From contig NC_018485.1 of NCBI RefSeq assembly GCF_000304315.1, forward strand, positions 714,501 through 778,500: a stretch of DNA of 64,000 nt, in the 5' to 3' direction. Shown in pieces: positions 46,615 to 55,035 of this stretch. Within the stretch, counting starts at the first letter, position 1; each line of letters starts with the position of its first letter. The notes under the pieces were generated by a model, which ran no database searches, was not told the DNA's origin, and saw only the letters and a program-made list of their open reading frames with translations. The DNA is from Methylocystis sp. SC2 (GTDB taxonomy: Bacteria > Pseudomonadota > Alphaproteobacteria > Rhizobiales > Beijerinckiaceae). Both the position numbers and the translations under genes were made by a program.

Positions 46615-48159
46615 ATGTTTGAACGTCGAGATGTTTTGAAAGCGGGTTTGGGCGCTATCGCGGCGGGAATCGTTCCGCAGCCGTCAAGCGCGGGGATGGC
46701 CAGTCAAGTCGCTCCCCCGACCGTTCACAAGTCTGCGCCATTCTCGCGCGACATGGTCGTCGAACTTGCCCGCGCGCTGGCCGCGAAGCCTTATACGCCG
46801 CCGCGAACCGACCTGCCGGAACCCTTCGCCAATCTCTCCTACGAACAATTCGTCGGGATCAAGACGAAGCCCGATTCGGCGATTTGGCGTCACGACAACA
46901 CGGGTTTCAGCATCGAGCCGCTTCACCGCGGCCATATTTTTGCGGCCGCTGTGGATATCTACGTCGTCGAGAACGCCGCCGCCGCGCGACTGCCGTATGA
47001 GGCGAGCCGATTCGACTATGGCGCGCTCAACGTCCCGGAGACGCTTCACGACCTCAGCTTTTCGGGCTTTCGGGTGCTTCACGCCCAAAATGGCGGCGCC
47101 GAAGCGGAGCTCGCCATCTTCCAGGGGGCGAGCTTCTATCGGGCCGTCGCCCGCGGGCAGAATCTGGGCGTCACGGCGCGCGGCCTTTCCATTCGAACAG
47201 CCGATCCGCGGGGCGAGGAATTCCCGGCCTTCCGCAGTTTCTGGATCGAGAAGCCCGCGCTCGGCGACAACGCCCTCGTCATCCATGCGCTGCTCGATTC
47301 GCCCAGCGTCGCCGGCGTCTATCGCTTCACGCTGCGGCCCGGCGAAGCGACGCTCATCGACACGGAGTTGACGCTCTATCCGCGGACGGCGGTCGATCAT
47401 TTGGGAATCGCCGGCTTTGCCGGAGCTTCGCTCTTTACGCCGCTCGACCGCCCCAGGGTCGACGATTGGCGGCCGATGGTCGCCGACATCAACGGCATTC
47501 AGATGCTCAGCGGCCAGGGCGAATGGCTCTGGCGACCCGTGTCGAACCGCGAGATCCTGCAGTTCTCCTCTTTTGTCGACGACGGTCCGCGGGGCTTTGG
47601 CTCGCTGATCCGGCAGCGCGACATCGACGACTATGAGGACGACCAGCAGCACTGGGAGCGCCGTCCCTCGCTATGGGTCGAACCGCTCGGCGAATGGGGC
47701 GAAGGCGCTCTGCAGCTCGTCGAAATACCCTCGGAATCCGAAATCAACGCCAATATCGTCGCCTATTGGCGGCCCAAGACCGCTCTCGTCGCCGGCAAGG
47801 AGGCGTCCTTCGCCTATCGGCAGTTCTGGTGCTGGGAGCCGCCGACGCGGCCGCCGCTGGCGATCGCCATGAACGCGCGCTCGGGCCGGGCGCCCGGCGC
47901 CAAGCTCCGCCGTTTTATTGTCGTGTTTTCCGGCGACGTGTTGGCCGACCCTCAACGCACAACGCAGCTGAAAGCGGCGTTGACGACCTCTCCGGGATTG
48001 GCGACGAATATTCGAACCTATTTGAATCCGTCGGCAAAGTCCTGCCGCGTCGCCTTCGACGTAGACCCCGCCGGCGAGAACTACTGCGAGCTTCGGCTCG
48101 TTCTGCAGTCCGACGAGCGACCGATCAGCGAAACCTGGCTTTATCGATGGACGTCGTGA
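46615..48159 (+). CDS. opgG: Periplasmic glucan biosynthesis protein OpgG
   Basis: OpgG (MdoG) is the periplasmic protein needed to branch and release osmoregulated periplasmic glucans. The 514-residue protein starts with a Tat-like signal (MFERRDVLKAGLGAIAAGIVPQPSSAG). The family motifs are FANLSYEQFVGIKTKPDSAIW, FEVYEV-like VDIYVVENAAAA, FSGFRVLHA, FQGASFYRAVARGQNLGVTARGLSI and DDGPRGFGSLIRQRDIDDYEDDQQHWERRPSLWVEPLG, followed by GEGALQLVEIPSESE. It overlaps opgH by 13 bp, the usual opgGH order. It is divergent from glmU. Confidence 0.96.
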   Translation: MFERRDVLKAGLGAIAAGIVPQPSSAGMASQVAPPTVHKSAPFSRDMVVELARALAAKPYTPPRTDLPEPFANLSYEQFVGIKTKPDSAIWRHDNTGFSIEPLHRGHIFAAAVDIYVVENAAAARLPYEASRFDYGALNVPETLHDLSFSGFRVLHAQNGGAEAELAIFQGASFYRAVARGQNLGVTARGLSIRTADPRGEEFPAFRSFWIEKPALGDNALVIHALLDSPSVAGVYRFTLRPGEATLIDTELTLYPRTAVDHLGIAGFAGASLFTPLDRPRVDDWRPMVADINGIQMLSGQGEWLWRPVSNREILQFSSFVDDGPRGFGSLIRQRDIDDYEDDQQHWERRPSLWVEPLGEWGEGALQLVEIPSESEINANIVAYWRPKTALVAGKEASFAYRQFWCWEPPTRPPLAIAMNARSGRAPGAKLRRFIVVFSGDVLADPQRTTQLKAALTTSPGLATNIRTYLNPSAKSCRVAFDVDPAGENYCELRLVLQSDERPISETWLYRWTS

Positions 48160-50375
48160 CCCTCGCTCCTTCAGACGATCCGCCGCGGGCGATGGAATGG
48201 CGGACCGGCAGCGCCGATCCCGCCGCCGCCCCGCCGACTCCGATCGAGAGCCGGCTGTCGATGCCGGCGCAAAACCTTTTTAAATTCGACAAGCGGCAGC
48301 GGCGCAAAGCCGAAGCGCCCTGGCTGTGGCGCACCCCGTGGCTTGCGAGGATTGTCACCTTTGGCGGCGGCCTTGCGCTGACCGCCTATGGCGCTCACGA
48401 AATGTATAAGGTCGTCGACGTCGGCGGGGTGACGACCTTGAAGTGGGCGCTGCTGGGGTTGTTCGTGCTGAACTTCTCCTGGATCGCGCTGTCCTTCACG
48501 AGCTGCGTCGTTGGCTTCGCCCTGCTGATGCGCCAGCGCCGGCGCCCCACGCTGCCGACGGCGCTCGCCGAGACCACCGCCGTCGTGATGCCGATCTATA
48601 ACGAGGCGCCGAGCCGGGTCTTCGCCGCCTTGCAGACGATCTACGAAGACGTGCAAGCGACCGGCCTTGGCGCGCATTTCGATTGGTTCTTCCTCTCCGA
48701 CACCACCAATCCCGACATCTGGGTCGCCGAAGAGCGCGCCTTCATCGGCATTCGCCGCCGGCTCGGCCCACAGGCGCGAATCTTCTACCGCCGGCGTGAA
48801 AAGAACACCGGACGCAAGGCGGGCAATATTGAAGATTTCGTCTCACGCTGGGGCGGCGCCTATAAGCATATGGTGGTGCTCGACGCCGACAGCCTGATGA
48901 GCGGGCCGACCATCGTCCAGCTCGCCGCCGCCATGGAGGCCGACCCCGACAGCGGCATCATCCAGACGCTTCCGCTGATCATCAACCGCAACACGCTGTT
49001 CGCCCGGGTGCAGCAATTCGCCGCGCGCATCTATGGCCCCGTCATCGCGATGGGCCTCACGGCCTGGATGGGCCGCGACGGCAATTATTGGGGTCACAAC
49101 GCGATCATTCGCACCGAAGCCTTCGCCCGCTATTGCGGCCTGCCCGACCTGCGCGGCCGCCCGCCCTGGGGCGGCCATATCCTGAGCCATGACTTCGTCG
49201 AAGCCGCGCTTATCCGCCGCGCCGGATATGCGGTCTACATGACGCCGACGCTCGGCGGCTCCTATGAAGAAAGCCCGCCGTCCCTGATCGATTTGTCGAT
49301 TCGCGATCGCCGCTGGTGTCAGGGAAATCTGCAGCATGCGCGCGTCTTGTCGGGCAAAGGCTTCCATTGGGCGTCGCGGCAGCATTTTCTCACCGGCATC
49401 TTCGGCTATCTGACCTCGCCGCTCTGGCTGCTGCAACTTCTCATCGGCATCGTCATCGTCTTCCAGGCGAGCTATTTCCGGCCGGAATATTTTACCGGCG
49501 AATTTGCGCTCTTTCCGACCTTCCCGCGGTTCGACGCCGAACGGTCGCTCGAACTCTTCGGACTGACGATGGGCATTCTGCTCGCCCCCAAGATGTTGGG
49601 TCTGATCGTCGCCATCTTTGAGCCGGAGACGCGCAAGGGCTCCGGCGGTGTGATCATGCTGCTGATCTCGACCCTTTTCGAAGTCGTGCTGTCCGCCCTG
49701 CTCGCGCCGATCATGATGCTGATTCAGACCGGCCACGTGCTGCACATCGTCTTCGGTTTCGACACCGGCTGGGATCCGCAGCGGCGCGACGACGGCTCGG
49801 TGCCGTTTACCGATATCGTCCGGCGCCACATATGGCACGTAGCGCTAGGCCTCTTAAGCCTCATCGCAGGCTTCATGATTTCGCCCTCGCTTGTCGCCTG
49901 GATGTCGCCGACGATCGCCGGCCTCGTGCTCGCGATTCTTATCTCGTGGGCGACCAGTCAGCGTTGGCTCGGCCTGATGTTTCGTCGCGCCGGCGTGCTG
50001 ACGACTCCCGAAGAAACCACGACGCCGCCGATCGCCAAGCGCGGCAAGGCGCTCTCGAAAGCGCTGGCGCGCGCCGGCGAAGATGACGTCAACGGTCTGC
50101 TCGCCATCCACGCCGATCCGGAATTGCGCGCGCTGCACGAAAGTTGGCTGCCGACGCGACGGCCGAGGCAGCGCGGGCAGATCAGCGCGGACCGCGCCTT
50201 GGCCGAAACGAAAATCGCCGACGCCGAGACGATCGAGGATGCGGTCAATTGGCTGAATCGCGGCGAACGGCTTGTGGCGCTCTCCGACCGCGCGCTCATC
50301 GGCATGATCGCGCGCCTGCCGCGCCGCGCCGCGCTGGCGGTCGCTACGCAGAGAACCCCGCGCGCCGCGGAGTGA
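48147..50375 (+). CDS. opgH: Glucan glucosyltransferase OpgH
   Basis: OpgH (MdoH) is the inner-membrane GT2 enzyme polymerising the linear glucan backbone from UDP-glucose. From ATG 48147 the product is 742 residues. It has about eight membrane segments and a cytoplasmic catalytic domain: TAVVMPIYNEAPSRVFAALQTIYED, FFLSDTTNPDIWVAEE, KNTGRKAGNIEDFVSRWGGAY, VLDADSLMSG (D-x-D), SHDFVEAALIRRAGYAVYMTP and DRRWCQGNLQHARVL (the RxRWC-type motif near Q-x-x-R-W). The open frame starts farther upstream inside opgG, but that region is a shadow. It is translationally coupled to opgG. Confidence 0.96.
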   Translation: MDVVTLAPSDDPPRAMEWRTGSADPAAAPPTPIESRLSMPAQNLFKFDKRQRRKAEAPWLWRTPWLARIVTFGGGLALTAYGAHEMYKVVDVGGVTTLKWALLGLFVLNFSWIALSFTSCVVGFALLMRQRRRPTLPTALAETTAVVMPIYNEAPSRVFAALQTIYEDVQATGLGAHFDWFFLSDTTNPDIWVAEERAFIGIRRRLGPQARIFYRRREKNTGRKAGNIEDFVSRWGGAYKHMVVLDADSLMSGPTIVQLAAAMEADPDSGIIQTLPLIINRNTLFARVQQFAARIYGPVIAMGLTAWMGRDGNYWGHNAIIRTEAFARYCGLPDLRGRPPWGGHILSHDFVEAALIRRAGYAVYMTPTLGGSYEESPPSLIDLSIRDRRWCQGNLQHARVLSGKGFHWASRQHFLTGIFGYLTSPLWLLQLLIGIVIVFQASYFRPEYFTGEFALFPTFPRFDAERSLELFGLTMGILLAPKMLGLIVAIFEPETRKGSGGVIMLLISTLFEVVLSALLAPIMMLIQTGHVLHIVFGFDTGWDPQRRDDGSVPFTDIVRRHIWHVALGLLSLIAGFMISPSLVAWMSPTIAGLVLAILISWATSQRWLGLMFRRAGVLTTPEETTTPPIAKRGKALSKALARAGEDDVNGLLAIHADPELRALHESWLPTRRPRQRGQISADRALAETKIADAETIEDAVNWLNRGERLVALSDRALIGMIARLPRRAALAVATQRTPRAAE

Positions 50376-50407
50376 CCCGCCGGGCGTGAGACAAGGCTGA
50401 TCGGCTC

Positions 50408-50752
50408 GTGACTCATGTCTACAAAATCGTTTCGCAATCCGAGTGGCGCGCGGCGGAAGCGGCGGGCGTCTTTAGCGGCGCGGCGGTCGACCTCGCCGAC
50501 GGCTTCATTCATCTTTCGGCCGCGGATCAGGTCGAGGAAACAGCGGCGAAATATTTCGCCGGCCATACCGAACTGCTGCTCGTCGCGGTGGACGCGGCCG
50601 CCCTCGGCGACGCGCTCAGATGGGAGGTTTCGCGCGGCGGCGCGCTCTTTCCGCATCTCTATGCGCCGCTTCCTCTCGAGTCGGTTGCGCGCGTCCATCC
50701 GCTGCTCTTGGGCGCGAACGGCCGGCACGATTTTTCCGCCGTCCTGAAATGA
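50408..50752 (+). CDS. DUF952 family protein
   Basis: The 114-residue protein has the DUF952 hallmarks: [36 protein letters not shown] near the N-terminus and [23 protein letters not shown] toward the end. The family is widespread, often encoded next to pyrD in alphaproteobacteria, and its function is not known to me with certainty. The start is a GTG at 50408. The stop TGA overlaps the pyrD ATG (ATGA), so the two genes are co-translated. Confidence 0.88.
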   Translation: MTHVYKIVSQSEWRAAEAAGVFSGAAVDLADGFIHLSAADQVEETAAKYFAGHTELLLVAVDAAALGDALRWEVSRGGALFPHLYAPLPLESVARVHPLLLGANGRHDFSAVLK

Positions 50753-51813
50753 CGGACGCCTTCGCGATCGCAGCGCCGCTTTTGCGACTGCTCGACGCCG
50801 AAACGGCGCATCATGCGACGATCGCCGCGCTGAAACTGCTGCCTGCTCGTGCGCCGCCGGGGAATGATCCGCGTCTCGCGGTCCACGCCTTCGGTCTCGA
50901 CTTTCCCAATCCGATCGGGCTCGCGGCAGGCTTCGACAAGAATGCGGAAGTCGCCGACGCCATGCTCGGCTTTGGATTCGGCTTCGTCGAAGTCGGCACG
51001 CTGACGCCGCGCGCGCAGCCCGGCAATCCGCGTCCCCGCGCCTTTCGCCTTGTCGAGGATCGCGCCGTCATCAATCGCTACGGCTTCAACAATGAGGGCC
51101 ATGCGCCGGCGCTGGCGCGCCTGTCAAAGCGCGCGCGGCGAGGAATCGTCGGCGTCAATATCGGCGCCAACAAGGACGCGGCTGATCGCGTGGCGGACTA
51201 CGTCGCTGGCGCGCATGCCTTCGCCGACGTCGCGAGCTATTTCACGATCAATGTAAGTTCGCCGAATACGCCGGGCCTGCGCGATCTGCAGGAGCCGGAA
51301 GCGCTCTCCGATCTCCTCGCGCGCGCCATCGAAGCGCGCGACGCCGCGCCCATCCGGCGCCCGATGCTCCTGAAAATCGCGCCCGATCTTTCTCTTGCGC
51401 AGCTCGACGGCGTCGTGCGCGTCGCGCGCGACAAGCGCATCGACGGCATGATCGTTTCGAATACGACGATTTCGCGGCCTGCGACGCTGCGCTCGCCTTT
51501 AGCGAAGGAGAGCGGCGGCCTTTCCGGCGCGCCGCTGTTCGATCTTTCGACGCGCATGCTCGCGCAAACATTTTTGCGCGTGGAAGGACAGTTCCCGCTC
51601 ATTGGCGTCGGCGGCGTCGAGAGCGCGGAAGCGGCGCTCGCCAAGATCGAAGCCGGCGCGACGCTCGTGCAGCTCTATTCCGCGCTTGTCTATGAGGGGC
51701 CAGCGCTGGTCGCGCACATCAAGCGCGGACTGCTTGACGGACTGGCGAAGGAAAAAGCGACGCTAAGGCAGATGACTGGTCGAAAGGCGGAAGACGTTGG
51801 ACGCAGCGTCTGA
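50749..51813 (+). CDS. pyrD: Dihydroorotate dehydrogenase (quinone), class 2
   Basis: PyrD oxidises dihydroorotate to orotate in pyrimidine synthesis, passing electrons to quinones. The 354-residue class 2 enzyme has an N-terminal helical membrane-associated extension ([22 protein letters not shown]), the FMN motif [44 protein letters not shown], the catalytic-Ser region [16 protein letters not shown] and C-terminal [15 protein letters not shown] with [16 protein letters not shown] 50749 overlaps the DUF952 stop by 4 bp. The frame is open upstream to 50620, but that part lies inside DUF952. Confidence 0.98.
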   Translation: MTDAFAIAAPLLRLLDAETAHHATIAALKLLPARAPPGNDPRLAVHAFGLDFPNPIGLAAGFDKNAEVADAMLGFGFGFVEVGTLTPRAQPGNPRPRAFRLVEDRAVINRYGFNNEGHAPALARLSKRARRGIVGVNIGANKDAADRVADYVAGAHAFADVASYFTINVSSPNTPGLRDLQEPEALSDLLARAIEARDAAPIRRPMLLKIAPDLSLAQLDGVVRVARDKRIDGMIVSNTTISRPATLRSPLAKESGGLSGAPLFDLSTRMLAQTFLRVEGQFPLIGVGGVESAEAALAKIEAGATLVQLYSALVYEGPALVAHIKRGLLDGLAKEKATLRQMTGRKAEDVGRSV

Positions 51814-51841
51814 AAGAAAAGCCGATCTGAAGACTCTCGGC

Positions 51842-52447
51842 CTATTGGGCATAGAAGTCTTCGTAAACTAGGTAGAAATGGCCGATCATATGTCTCGCGC
51901 TGGCGTGGCTCCCTAGACTTTCAACGTAGGCGTCGATCGCATCGCTTTCATCATAGACGAGAATCCTCCCGTGATAGCCATCGGTAACGAACAACGCCGC
52001 GTCTCCCCAGTCGAACTTTAATCTGCGAGGAGGAGTGTCACGATTTGAGTGAATGACATAGGCATAACGGGGGTAAAACAAAAATAGGTGCGCGTAATCT
52101 CCTGAACCGAGCGCCGGCAGGAAAAGGAAAAGAACGATTACCAAACTCAAGGCATTCTTTTTCGCTATGCCCCAGCGCCCGTTAAATAGAGCGATCGCAA
52201 TCCGTACCAACCAACGAAGGGCAAGATACCCGACGGTCATTACAACGATCAGCAGCGCAAGGGCGCCAAGAGGGCCGGGAAAGATGGAACTTACAGCACC
52301 TGCTGCAATCAATGCGACGACCGCCAGAAGAGGGCTCGCGTAAGGCAATGCCAAAAGGCGCTTGAGGTGAAACATCATTGATACGAAGTGTCCGCGCAGA
52401 TCGAGGTCGTTGGACTTATACGCTAATCCGTCTAGTGAGTAGATCAC
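51842..52447 (-). CDS. Membrane protein of unknown function
   Basis: The 201-residue protein from ATG 52447 has three or four hydrophobic segments (LLAVVALIAAGAVSSIFPGPLGALALLIVVMTVGYLALRWLVRIAIALF, then NALSLVIVLFLFLPALG) and a C-terminal soluble half of about 85 residues with KFDWGDAALFVTDGYHGRILVYDESDAIDAYVESLGSHAS. ATG 52378 (MMFHLKRLLALPYASPL) could be an alternative start. I recognise no family. Base composition is lower in GC than the surroundings, which may mean recent acquisition. It is divergent from the Fae paralogue. Confidence 0.65.
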   Translation of the reverse strand: MIYSLDGLAYKSNDLDLRGHFVSMMFHLKRLLALPYASPLLAVVALIAAGAVSSIFPGPLGALALLIVVMTVGYLALRWLVRIAIALFNGRWGIAKKNALSLVIVLFLFLPALGSGDYAHLFLFYPRYAYVIHSNRDTPPRRLKFDWGDAALFVTDGYHGRILVYDESDAIDAYVESLGSHASARHMIGHFYLVYEDFYAQ

Positions 52448-52520
52448 TCACGGAAAACACCTCTTCCCCGCTTCCCGCCTCAATGCTATTTCCCAGCCAC
52501 TACATTGCAGGGGATGGAAA

Positions 52521-53063
52521 ATGACCGAGCATATCTGGCTGGCGACGGGCGAAGCGACGGTTCTGGCCGCGGACGGACAATACACCGACGCCATGCCGGA
52601 AGTGATGATCGGCAACGTCAAGGGACCGGTCGGGCACGCCTTCGCCAGCATGGCGGGTCAGGTCGCCGGCCATCCGCGCATGTTCGTCATCCGCGACCTT
52701 AACCAGCAGGTGCGTCCGGCGACGATGATGACCACCAAAATGACGGTCAAATCGGAAGATTACGTCGAGCTTCTCGGCGGCGTGGTGCAAGCGGCGACCG
52801 GCGACGCCATCGTCGACTGCGTCGCCGAGGGGATTCTCCCCAAGGATCAGCTCAACGAACTCTGCATGATCATCATGGTCTGGCTCGATCCGCGTTGCGC
52901 GACGCATACGGAGCTCGACAAGAAAGATCTTTATCGCACCAATTACGAAGCGACGAAGCTCGCGATCTCTCGCGCCATGAAGGGCGAGCCGACGGCCGAC
53001 GAACTCATCGCCAACCGCAAGAGCGTCCAGCATTACGCGCTTGAGGGCGTATTCGAAGACTGA
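52521..53063 (+). CDS. Formaldehyde-activating enzyme (Fae) paralogue lacking the catalytic His
   Basis: Fae condenses formaldehyde with tetrahydromethanopterin in methylotrophs. The 180-residue protein matches the family along its length: GEATVLAADG, AVAEGILPKDQLNELCMIIMVWL and the strongly conserved YNYEATKLAIxRA region, here TNYEATKLAISRAMKGEPTADELIANRKSVQHYAL. In the segment where Fae has Val-Ala-His-Ile-Asp (His17 proposed as general acid), this protein reads TDAMPEVMIG, and a Met falls at the His position. It is therefore a divergent paralogue of the Fae2/Fae3 sort, perhaps a binding or regulatory protein. It overlaps the convergent DUF2063 gene by 31 bp. Confidence 0.85.
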   Translation: MTEHIWLATGEATVLAADGQYTDAMPEVMIGNVKGPVGHAFASMAGQVAGHPRMFVIRDLNQQVRPATMMTTKMTVKSEDYVELLGGVVQAATGDAIVDCVAEGILPKDQLNELCMIIMVWLDPRCATHTELDKKDLYRTNYEATKLAISRAMKGEPTADELIANRKSVQHYALEGVFED

Positions 53064-53872
53064 TCGTCCTCGCGCACGCGCACGCCGATGATCATGCCGT
53101 CCTCGAACCAGCTCGATAGCGATTGCGCCAGGCGTTCTGGCGCAATCTCGCCCGCCTGCTGAAAGGCGGTCATCTGACAGATGTCGCCGAAGGCGTGGCC
53201 GGCGCACGCTTCGGAAAGCGCGACATATTCGTCGGGCTCGAGCTGGCGATAGGCGGATTCATAGTCGACTCGCCATACGGCGGCATATTCGATGCGATCG
53301 CCCGCCGCGGGCTTATCGACGTTCGCCGGCGCCTCCTCGCTGATCGCCGCGCCATAGGCCTCGACCGTGCCGGCGACGAGTTCGAGCAGCGTGAGACTTG
53401 GGTCGAAGTCGAAGGCGAGCCGCGCCCAGTCGTCGGGCGCAAAACCCGCCAGCGCCTGCACCGTCAACGGCGTTTCGTCAGCGGAGTCGAAGGCGTCGAC
53501 CATGGCGCGCTCAAACAGCGCCATGGACACGGCCGCGGCATCGTCGCGCCAGCGCGCATTCTCGCGCATGAAGTCCGGCAGTCCGGTCGTAAACCAGCGG
53601 GCGTTCGGATCGCGCGACGGACATTGGTCGATGTAATCGTCGACCAGCGCGTCAAACGCCTCGTCGCCAAGAATCGCGCGCAGCCCCGGGTGATCCTGCG
53701 AGACAAAGTCCGCCAGACGTATGCGGTAGCCCGTCTGATAGACGTCCAGCAGCGTTTCCGGCGTGGCGCCGCGCGGCGAGGGCCGCAATTTCTTCAGGAG
53801 AGGCTTGTCGGCCTCTCCTGAGCCGGCCAGCACGCGCTGCTGAAACAGAGACTGAAAATCGGCGAGCTTCAT
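53033..53872 (-). CDS. DUF2063-domain RiPP partner protein (BufC/HvfC-like)
   Basis: The 279-residue protein has an N-terminal DUF2063 (putative DNA-binding) domain: MKLADFQSLFQQRVLAG, TPETLLDVYQTGYRIRLADFVSQDHPGLRAILGDEAFDALVDDYI, then a variable C-terminal half. In bufferin-type RiPP loci such proteins partner the MNIO enzyme and are thought to bring the precursor to it, as RRE-like helpers. The ATG overlaps the MNIO stop by 4 bp (ATGA), so the two are coupled. The 3' end overlaps the convergent Fae paralogue by 31 bp. The name is by analogy with the bufferin family. Confidence 0.85.
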   Translation of the reverse strand: MKLADFQSLFQQRVLAGSGEADKPLLKKLRPSPRGATPETLLDVYQTGYRIRLADFVSQDHPGLRAILGDEAFDALVDDYIDQCPSRDPNARWFTTGLPDFMRENARWRDDAAAVSMALFERAMVDAFDSADETPLTVQALAGFAPDDWARLAFDFDPSLTLLELVAGTVEAYGAAISEEAPANVDKPAAGDRIEYAAVWRVDYESAYRQLEPDEYVALSEACAGHAFGDICQMTAFQQAGEIAPERLAQSLSSWFEDGMIIGVRVREDDQSSNTPSSA

Positions 53873-54714
53873 GCCGCGCTGAGCGCTCGCTCTTTTAAGA
53901 CGCGGGCGTCGATATCGCGCATATTCTGGAGTTCGTCGAGAAGCTCCGCCAGCGGCGGATAATTGTCGTCGCGCTCGATCATGGCGGAGACGTCGCCGCA
54001 GCGACGTCGCGCGTGCTCATAGAGCGCCCAGACCTCATCACAGACCGGCTGATCGTGTGTGTCCACGCGATGCGTCTCGTGATCGGTGTGGCCCGCCATG
54101 TGAAATTGCACGACGCGCTCGGCCGGAACGCCATCGATGAAAGCGACCGGATCGAAGCCGTGGTTGAAGCTCGACACGAAAACATTGTTGACGTCGAGCA
54201 GCAACAGGCAGTCGGCGCGCTCGGCCATTTCGCGAACGAACTCGTGTTCGCTCATCTCGGAATCGACGAAGGACACGTAGGTCGAGGCGTTTTCAACGAC
54301 CAGCCGGCGCTTGAGAAAGTCCTGCACGCGCTGGATGCGCTCGACGACATGCGCGAGCGATTCGCGCGTGTAGGGAATGGGCAGCAGATCGTGGAGCGTC
54401 ACGCCATGAACGCCTGTCCAGGCGACGTGATCTGACACCCATGCCGGCTGGACGCGTTCGGCGAGCGCCTTCAACTGCCGCAAATAGTCGAAGTTGAGCG
54501 GGTCGGTCGACGCGAGCGACATCGAGACGCCATGCATGACGACGGGATAATCGGCGCGTATCCGTTCCAACATCGCCAGCGGCCGGCCGCCGGCGAGCAT
54601 ATAATTTTCAGAAATAATTTCGAACCAGTCGATCGGCGGGCGCGACGACAGGATCTCTTCATAATAGATCGGCCGCAGGCCCAAGCCGTAGCCAAGCGGC
54701 GGGGGCTTTTCCAT
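53869..54714 (-). CDS. MNIO (DUF692) oxidative RiPP-modifying enzyme (BufB-like)
   Basis: DUF692 proteins (MNIO; MbnB, TglH and BufB are members) are multinuclear iron TIM-barrel oxidases that modify cysteines in RiPP precursors. The 281-residue protein has the N-terminal GYGLGLRPIYYEEILS and IDWFEIISENYMLAGG segments, MHGVSMS (His61), WVSDHVAW (Asp95, His96), VVENAS (Glu141), LLLDVNNVFVSSFNHG (Asp174, His185), FHMAGHTD (His205, His209) and VDTHD (His220). These are the conserved metal-ligand positions. ATG 54714 follows GAGAGGGAA; ATG 54735 is an alternative. It is encoded between a Cys/His-rich precursor and its DUF2063 partner. Confidence 0.93.
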   Translation of the reverse strand: MEKPPPLGYGLGLRPIYYEEILSSRPPIDWFEIISENYMLAGGRPLAMLERIRADYPVVMHGVSMSLASTDPLNFDYLRQLKALAERVQPAWVSDHVAWTGVHGVTLHDLLPIPYTRESLAHVVERIQRVQDFLKRRLVVENASTYVSFVDSEMSEHEFVREMAERADCLLLLDVNNVFVSSFNHGFDPVAFIDGVPAERVVQFHMAGHTDHETHRVDTHDQPVCDEVWALYEHARRRCGDVSAMIERDDNYPPLAELLDELQNMRDIDARVLKERALSAA

Positions 54715-54765
54715 GACGTGTTCCCTCTCAGGCATCGCCGCTCGTGCCGGAGCCGCATCAGCGAG

Positions 54766-54795
54766 GCGGGGGACGGCCATAGGCGCCGCCCCCGC
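54766..54795 (-). promoter_or_regulatory. Stem-loop between precursor and MNIO gene
   Basis: GCGGGGG (54766-54772) pairs with CCCCCGC (54789-54795), with further GGC/GCC pairing inside. No T-run follows. It sits in the 90-bp gap after the precursor gene and could act as a partial terminator or an mRNA 3'-end protector, giving more precursor than enzyme. This role is inferred. Confidence 0.35.
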
Positions 54796-54804
54796 GCAAG
54801 GCGA

Positions 54805-55035
54805 TTACTTGGTGTGGCAGCGGCTCTTCATATTGCAGTGGCCCTTGTGATGGTGGCACTGCGCCTTGTGGTGGCATTTGGCCATGCCGCGGCAAGTTCC
54901 CTTGGCGCCGCAATGGGTCTTCGCGTGGGTCGACTTCGCGGAATGCGCGTGGGCGGGCGCAACCGACGCGCCGCTCAGCGCAAGGGCGACGGCGGCGGCG
55001 GCGAGAGCCGAACCTGAAATAATATTCGTCTTCAT
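54805..55035 (-). CDS. Cys/His-rich exported peptide, candidate RiPP precursor (bufferin-like)
   Basis: The 76-residue product has a signal peptide (about 1-30: positively charged start, Ala/Leu core, SVAPAHA cleavage site). The mature part is 46 residues with six cysteines at 42, 48, 54, 60, 67 and 73 (CX5CX5CX5CX6CX5C), ten histidines, many Lys/Arg and no Asp or Glu. It is the first gene before the MNIO and DUF2063 genes on the same strand, with AGAGGAGA upstream of the ATG. Known bufferins have signal peptides and four conserved cysteines in a DUF2282 scaffold. This one does not follow that scaffold, so the kind of modification is open. Metal binding in the periplasm is the likely role. 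Confidence 0.85.
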   Translation of the reverse strand: MKTNIISGSALAAAAVALALSGASVAPAHAHSAKSTHAKTHCGAKGTCRGMAKCHHKAQCHHHKGHCNMKSRCHTK

